From Actinomycetota bacterium (lineage in GTDB: Bacteria; Actinomycetota; Actinomycetes; Streptosporangiales; Streptosporangiaceae), in assembly GCA_003168295.1 (NCBI GenBank), contig PMST01000384.1, positions 1-15,969 on the forward strand: a DNA stretch of 15,969 nucleotides, in the 5' to 3' direction. The notes beneath the pieces were generated by a model. That model was given only the letters and a program-made list of their open reading frames with translations. It had not been told where the DNA came from and made no database searches. The translations under genes were made by a program, and so were the position numbers. This document shows, in pieces, positions 12,885 through 15,969 of the stretch (position 1 is the stretch's first letter; the number at the start of each line of letters is the position of its first letter).

Positions 12885-15715
12885 CAGATCCCGGCGGGCC
12901 GGACTGCTCCCTGGCCGGCGCTCCCCCCTACAACGCTCAGGGCTGCGACCTGACCGGCAGGCGGCTGGCCGGCAAGGACCTGCGCGGCGCGAACCTCCGC
13001 GGCGCCACGCTGCTGGGCACGAGCTTCGCCGGGGTGGTGAGCCTGGACGGCGCCGACCTCACCGGGACCGCGATCGGCGCCGGCACGGACTTCTCCGGCT
13101 GCGACCTGACGAAGGTGATCTTCGGGGTGAATCCCCCGCTCGGCTCCGACGCGGCGCACCCGGTGGCGTTCCGCTCCGCCACCGTGCCCTACCGCATCCT
13201 CGGCGCCAACTGGCAGGCCCTCAACCTGTCCGGGGCGACGATCGAGGGCATGCCCGCCGAGATCGACGGTTTCACGGTCACCGAATGCGACGTTTCCGGT
13301 CTCGACTTCTCCGCCAAGGTCCTGAAGAACGCCCACTTCCTCAGCGTGACGGCACACCAGGCCGGGTTCCGCGGCGCGACCCTGGACAACGCGGTGTTCG
13401 GCCGGCGGACGGCCACGCCGACGGACCTGACCGGCGCGGTGTTCGCGGGCGCGTCGATTCCCGGCGGCGTCTACGACACCGCGACCCTCACCGACGCCGA
13501 CTTCACCAAGGCCACCCTGGCGAACGCGACGTTCCTCAACGCCCGGATGGACGGCACCGTGTTCGACGGCACCGACCTGACCAGCTGCGCGTTCTCGTCG
13601 CCGCCCTGGTGGTCCAAGCAGCCCGGCGGCAACACGTCGTTTCGGGGAGCCACGCTTAACCTCACGACCCTGGGTCGGCAATGGTCCTACCTGGACTTGA
13701 CCGGCGCGACCCTGGCCGGCCTGGCCGGAACCAGCGACCTCGACGACCTCGAAGCCCGAGGCGCCGTGCTCACCGGTCTCGACCTGAGCGGGCACTCCCT
13801 CGATCGCGCCGACCTGACCGGCACGACAATCGCCGGGACGATCTTCCGCGGCGCCCACATGGACCACGCCACGCTCCGGAGCGTGGCAGGGGAGCGGCCC
13901 GTGTTCGACGGCGCCGTGCTCACCGGGGCCCGGTTCGATCCCAGCGACTCGGGTTCGCCCACGACGCTGCGCGGCGCCTCGTTCGCCGGAGCGCACCTGG
14001 AGCAGGCGGACGTTAGCCACGCGGACTTCAGCCCGGCCTCCGACGGGACCGCGGCCGATTTCCGCGGGGCTGGCCTGGGAAAGCTGACGGCGGCGGGCGC
14101 CTCCTTGGCGTCGGCCAACCTCAGCGGGGTCGTGATGCACGGAGCCGTCTTCACCGACGCCACCCTGACCGGAGCCGACCTCACGGCGGCTGTGCTCGGT
14201 GCGCTGAGCAACGTCTTCACCGTGGCGGCGGGTGAGGCTGCCTACGACCCGTTCCTGGTCGCGCTCCGCGCCGCCGACGTCGGCACCGTGACGAAGATCT
14301 TCGCGGCCCACCAGGTCACGCTCGGACCGGGCGCGCAGGTCACGGTTGAAGACGCGGCGCGGGCCTGGCAGGTGCAGAATGATCCGACCATCTTCACGGT
14401 GCTGCTGGTCACCGCGAAGGACGGCACGACGTCACTGCAGGTGTTCCAGCCGGCCGAGCACGCAGAGGCCGAGCTGACCGGGGCGTTCATGCCCGACGCC
14501 ATCCTGACCGACGCCAACCTCATCGGCGTCAAGGCCAGCGCCGTGCAGCTCTTCGCGACCAAGAGCTCGCTCAATCAGCTGGCCGGTGCGGTCCTGAACA
14601 ATATCAACCTCAGCAACGCCATCCTCGGCTCCGCGGTCGCCATCGACCTGTCGCAGGCGCGCCTCGCCGGGGCGACGCTCTCCTTTGCCTTCTTGATGAA
14701 CGCCGACCTGGGGGCCGCTGACCTCACCGGGGCCGCGCTCGACCATACGCAGCTCCAGGGGGCGAAGTTCGCCGCCGCGATCCTGACGGACGCCACGCTC
14801 GCCGACGCCGCGGTGTCGGTGCTCGTCCTCACGTCGGACGAAGGCACAGACACCTACGGCGTTCCGCTATTCGTCGCCCTGGGCGCCGCGGCGGCGGGGT
14901 CGCCGCTGCTCGCCGAGCTCGAGGCGGCGACGGTGCTCGTACTCGCCGACGAGAACAATACGTACGACCGCCTGGCCGCCGCTCTGAACAGCACGGGTCT
15001 GGGCGAGGTGCGCGCCGCGTTCAGCGCCCTGGGGGTGACGATCTCGGCGAGCGCCACGGTGCTCGATGTGGCGAACCCTGAACCGCAGGGGCCGACGGCC
15101 GGCGGGCAATCGGGCCAGTCGATCTGGGTCGTCAGCGATCCGGCGGCGGCCGGCTCGTATACCGTGTGGGAGGCGATCGACTTCGCGGGGACCCAGGTGA
15201 TCAATGCCCGGCCGAGCACGCCCGAGCTGACCAAATTGTTCAGCGACAACTACGCGGTCGTCCTGTTCCCCCAGGCCACCATCGGTTCGATCAGCACGGC
15301 TGACGAGACGAAGGCCTGGGTGATCGATAACGACAGCACGAACCCGGACAACTTCCAGACGGGCTACGTGCAGTTCGTCCTCGTCCAGCAAGGGGCCGAC
15401 CTCGCCGGGTACGGGACGCTCGTGCACGCCACCCGCGCGGCCAGCACCGGTCAAGACGAAATGGGGATATTCTCCTTCGCGGAAACCAATCTCCGCAAAG
15501 ACCCGCAGCACGATCCCGGCGACACCTACCTCCTGGACAGCACGACCTGCCCGAACGGCTATAAACTAGGGGTCAACCAGTACGAAGGCCGGACCTGGGC
15601 CGAGATGATGCAAGCCCAAGACCGCCCGCCGGCGCCGCCGCCCTGCGTGCCCAGCCCGGTCGCACCGTGCAACTCGAACTCGCTGCGCGCCGTACCGCGC
15701 GCCGCCCGGCGCTGA
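12881..15715 (+). CDS. Large pentapeptide-repeat protein, 944 aa
   Basis: Third gene of the operon, starting in an ATGA overlap. Residues ~18-445 are pentapeptide repeats of the A(D/N)LxG type (DLRGANLRGATLLGTSFAG, DLTGAVFAGASI), which fold into a right-handed quadrilateral beta-helix. A second block lies at ~530-650 (ILTDANLIG, DLTGAALDHTQLQGAKFAA). Between and after the blocks are three copies of a module seen in the giant gene, beginning at residues 470, 710 and 783, each with a conserved F and a later W (496, 749, 813). The C-terminus is proline-rich with cysteines (PPAPPPCVPSPVAPC). No signal peptide or TM segment. Pentapeptide proteins include DNA-mimic gyrase protectors such as Qnr/MfpA, but those are about 180-220 residues; this one is far larger, so a scaffold role is more likely. 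Function unknown. Confidence 0.85.
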   Translation: MTDPGGPDCSLAGAPPYNAQGCDLTGRRLAGKDLRGANLRGATLLGTSFAGVVSLDGADLTGTAIGAGTDFSGCDLTKVIFGVNPPLGSDAAHPVAFRSATVPYRILGANWQALNLSGATIEGMPAEIDGFTVTECDVSGLDFSAKVLKNAHFLSVTAHQAGFRGATLDNAVFGRRTATPTDLTGAVFAGASIPGGVYDTATLTDADFTKATLANATFLNARMDGTVFDGTDLTSCAFSSPPWWSKQPGGNTSFRGATLNLTTLGRQWSYLDLTGATLAGLAGTSDLDDLEARGAVLTGLDLSGHSLDRADLTGTTIAGTIFRGAHMDHATLRSVAGERPVFDGAVLTGARFDPSDSGSPTTLRGASFAGAHLEQADVSHADFSPASDGTAADFRGAGLGKLTAAGASLASANLSGVVMHGAVFTDATLTGADLTAAVLGALSNVFTVAAGEAAYDPFLVALRAADVGTVTKIFAAHQVTLGPGAQVTVEDAARAWQVQNDPTIFTVLLVTAKDGTTSLQVFQPAEHAEAELTGAFMPDAILTDANLIGVKASAVQLFATKSSLNQLAGAVLNNINLSNAILGSAVAIDLSQARLAGATLSFAFLMNADLGAADLTGAALDHTQLQGAKFAAAILTDATLADAAVSVLVLTSDEGTDTYGVPLFVALGAAAAGSPLLAELEAATVLVLADENNTYDRLAAALNSTGLGEVRAAFSALGVTISASATVLDVANPEPQGPTAGGQSGQSIWVVSDPAAAGSYTVWEAIDFAGTQVINARPSTPELTKLFSDNYAVVLFPQATIGSISTADETKAWVIDNDSTNPDNFQTGYVQFVLVQQGADLAGYGTLVHATRAASTGQDEMGIFSFAETNLRKDPQHDPGDTYLLDSTTCPNGYKLGVNQYEGRTWAEMMQAQDRPPAPPPCVPSPVAPCNSNSLRAVPRAARR

Positions 15716-15778
15716 GACCTGACGCACCGTTTACCCCAGCAGTGCATTCTGACCTCATACGCCTCAGTCCGATTTGTA

Positions 15779-15824
15779 TGGTTGTGACAACGTAAACACT
15801 CTTGTGTGCACGTTGCGGCAACCA
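15779..15824. repeat. Long imperfect inverted repeat after the operon
   Basis: The arms 15779-15799 and 15804-15824 pair over 21 positions around a TCTT loop, with two interior interruptions (15794-15795 and 15785-15787 against their partners, the latter including a G-T pair). Uninterrupted parts are GGTTG/CAACC, CAACGT/ACGTTG and ACAC/GTGT. No T-tract follows. It may terminate the operon or be a regulator-binding region for a gene beyond the window. Confidence 0.5.
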
Positions 15825-15838
15825 CACCACAACGTCGC

Positions 15839-15865
15839 GGGGGTGGGGGCGGGGCGGGGGCGGGG
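15839..15865 (+). other. G-quadruplex-forming motif
   Basis: Five runs of four or five G are separated by single bases (runs at 15839-15843, 15845-15849, 15851-15854, 15856-15860, 15862-15865), with three more G-runs up to 15886. Single-base loops and long G-runs are the most stable G4 pattern. It is on the plus strand just downstream of the operon and its inverted repeat. Any role is unknown. Confidence 0.6.
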
Positions 15866-15969
15866 ACGGAGACGGGGTGGGACGGGACTGGTGTGGTCAC
15901 GGGCGGGGTTTCTGGCGGTGGCCGGGAGGCTCGGCACCGGGGCGGTTACAGCGGGATCAGCCGGAGGGT

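Noticed and set aside
12776..14311. 511-residue open frame on the minus strand opposite the pentapeptide gene
   Set aside because: Repetitive Gly/Arg/Val/Glu product is the mirror of the pentapeptide repeats; it crosses a gene boundary and has no independent support.
1..15969. CRISPR array, tRNA or rRNA genes
   Set aside because: No regularly spaced direct repeats, cloverleaf-like sequence with CCA-end features or rRNA-like conserved blocks were found on reading both strands.

Overview
The window looks like a chromosomal segment from a high-GC actinomycete (a Streptomyces- or Streptosporangium-like soil organism). The evidence is the strong G/C bias at third codon positions in the real genes, the apparently leaderless promoters, a DrrAB-type ABC exporter, and a DUF1707 protein, a domain typical of actinobacteria. 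No rRNA, tRNA or CRISPR array was seen.

Layout. Bases 1-790 hold no convincing gene. They contain a 13-bp perfect hairpin, a 10-bp palindrome and a diverged copy of a dispersed repeat. A broken IS3-type transposase (791-1009, minus) follows. On the minus strand an ATPase (2781-3782), an ABC-2 permease (1993-2784) and a MerR regulator (1061-1993) form a tightly overlapping operon, preceded by a promoter with the long spacer typical of MerR control. Reading away from it on the plus strand is a 12-TM MFS exporter (4056-5318). Its leader carries a tiny ORF (MFLPRA), a strong hairpin and a terminator-like hairpin whose arms can pair in alternative ways, the layout of a ribosome-mediated transcription attenuator.

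Bases 5319-7494 are decayed. They hold two copies of a ~45-bp direct repeat flanking a sensor-kinase-like remnant, a DUF1707 gene with two compensating frameshifts at G-rich tracts, and small ORFs that also seem frameshifted.

The right half (7495-15715) is one intact plus-strand operon of three large genes with ATGA stop/start overlaps. It encodes a 1353-aa protein with a hydrophobic central region and a possible propeller-like region, a 443-aa protein of unknown family, and a 944-aa pentapeptide-repeat protein. The 1353-aa and 944-aa proteins share a short recurring module (two and three copies) that I do not recognise. This suggests the products work together, possibly as one assembly, and it is the best candidate here for an undescribed system. 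The last 250 bases carry a long imperfect inverted repeat and a strong G-quadruplex motif.
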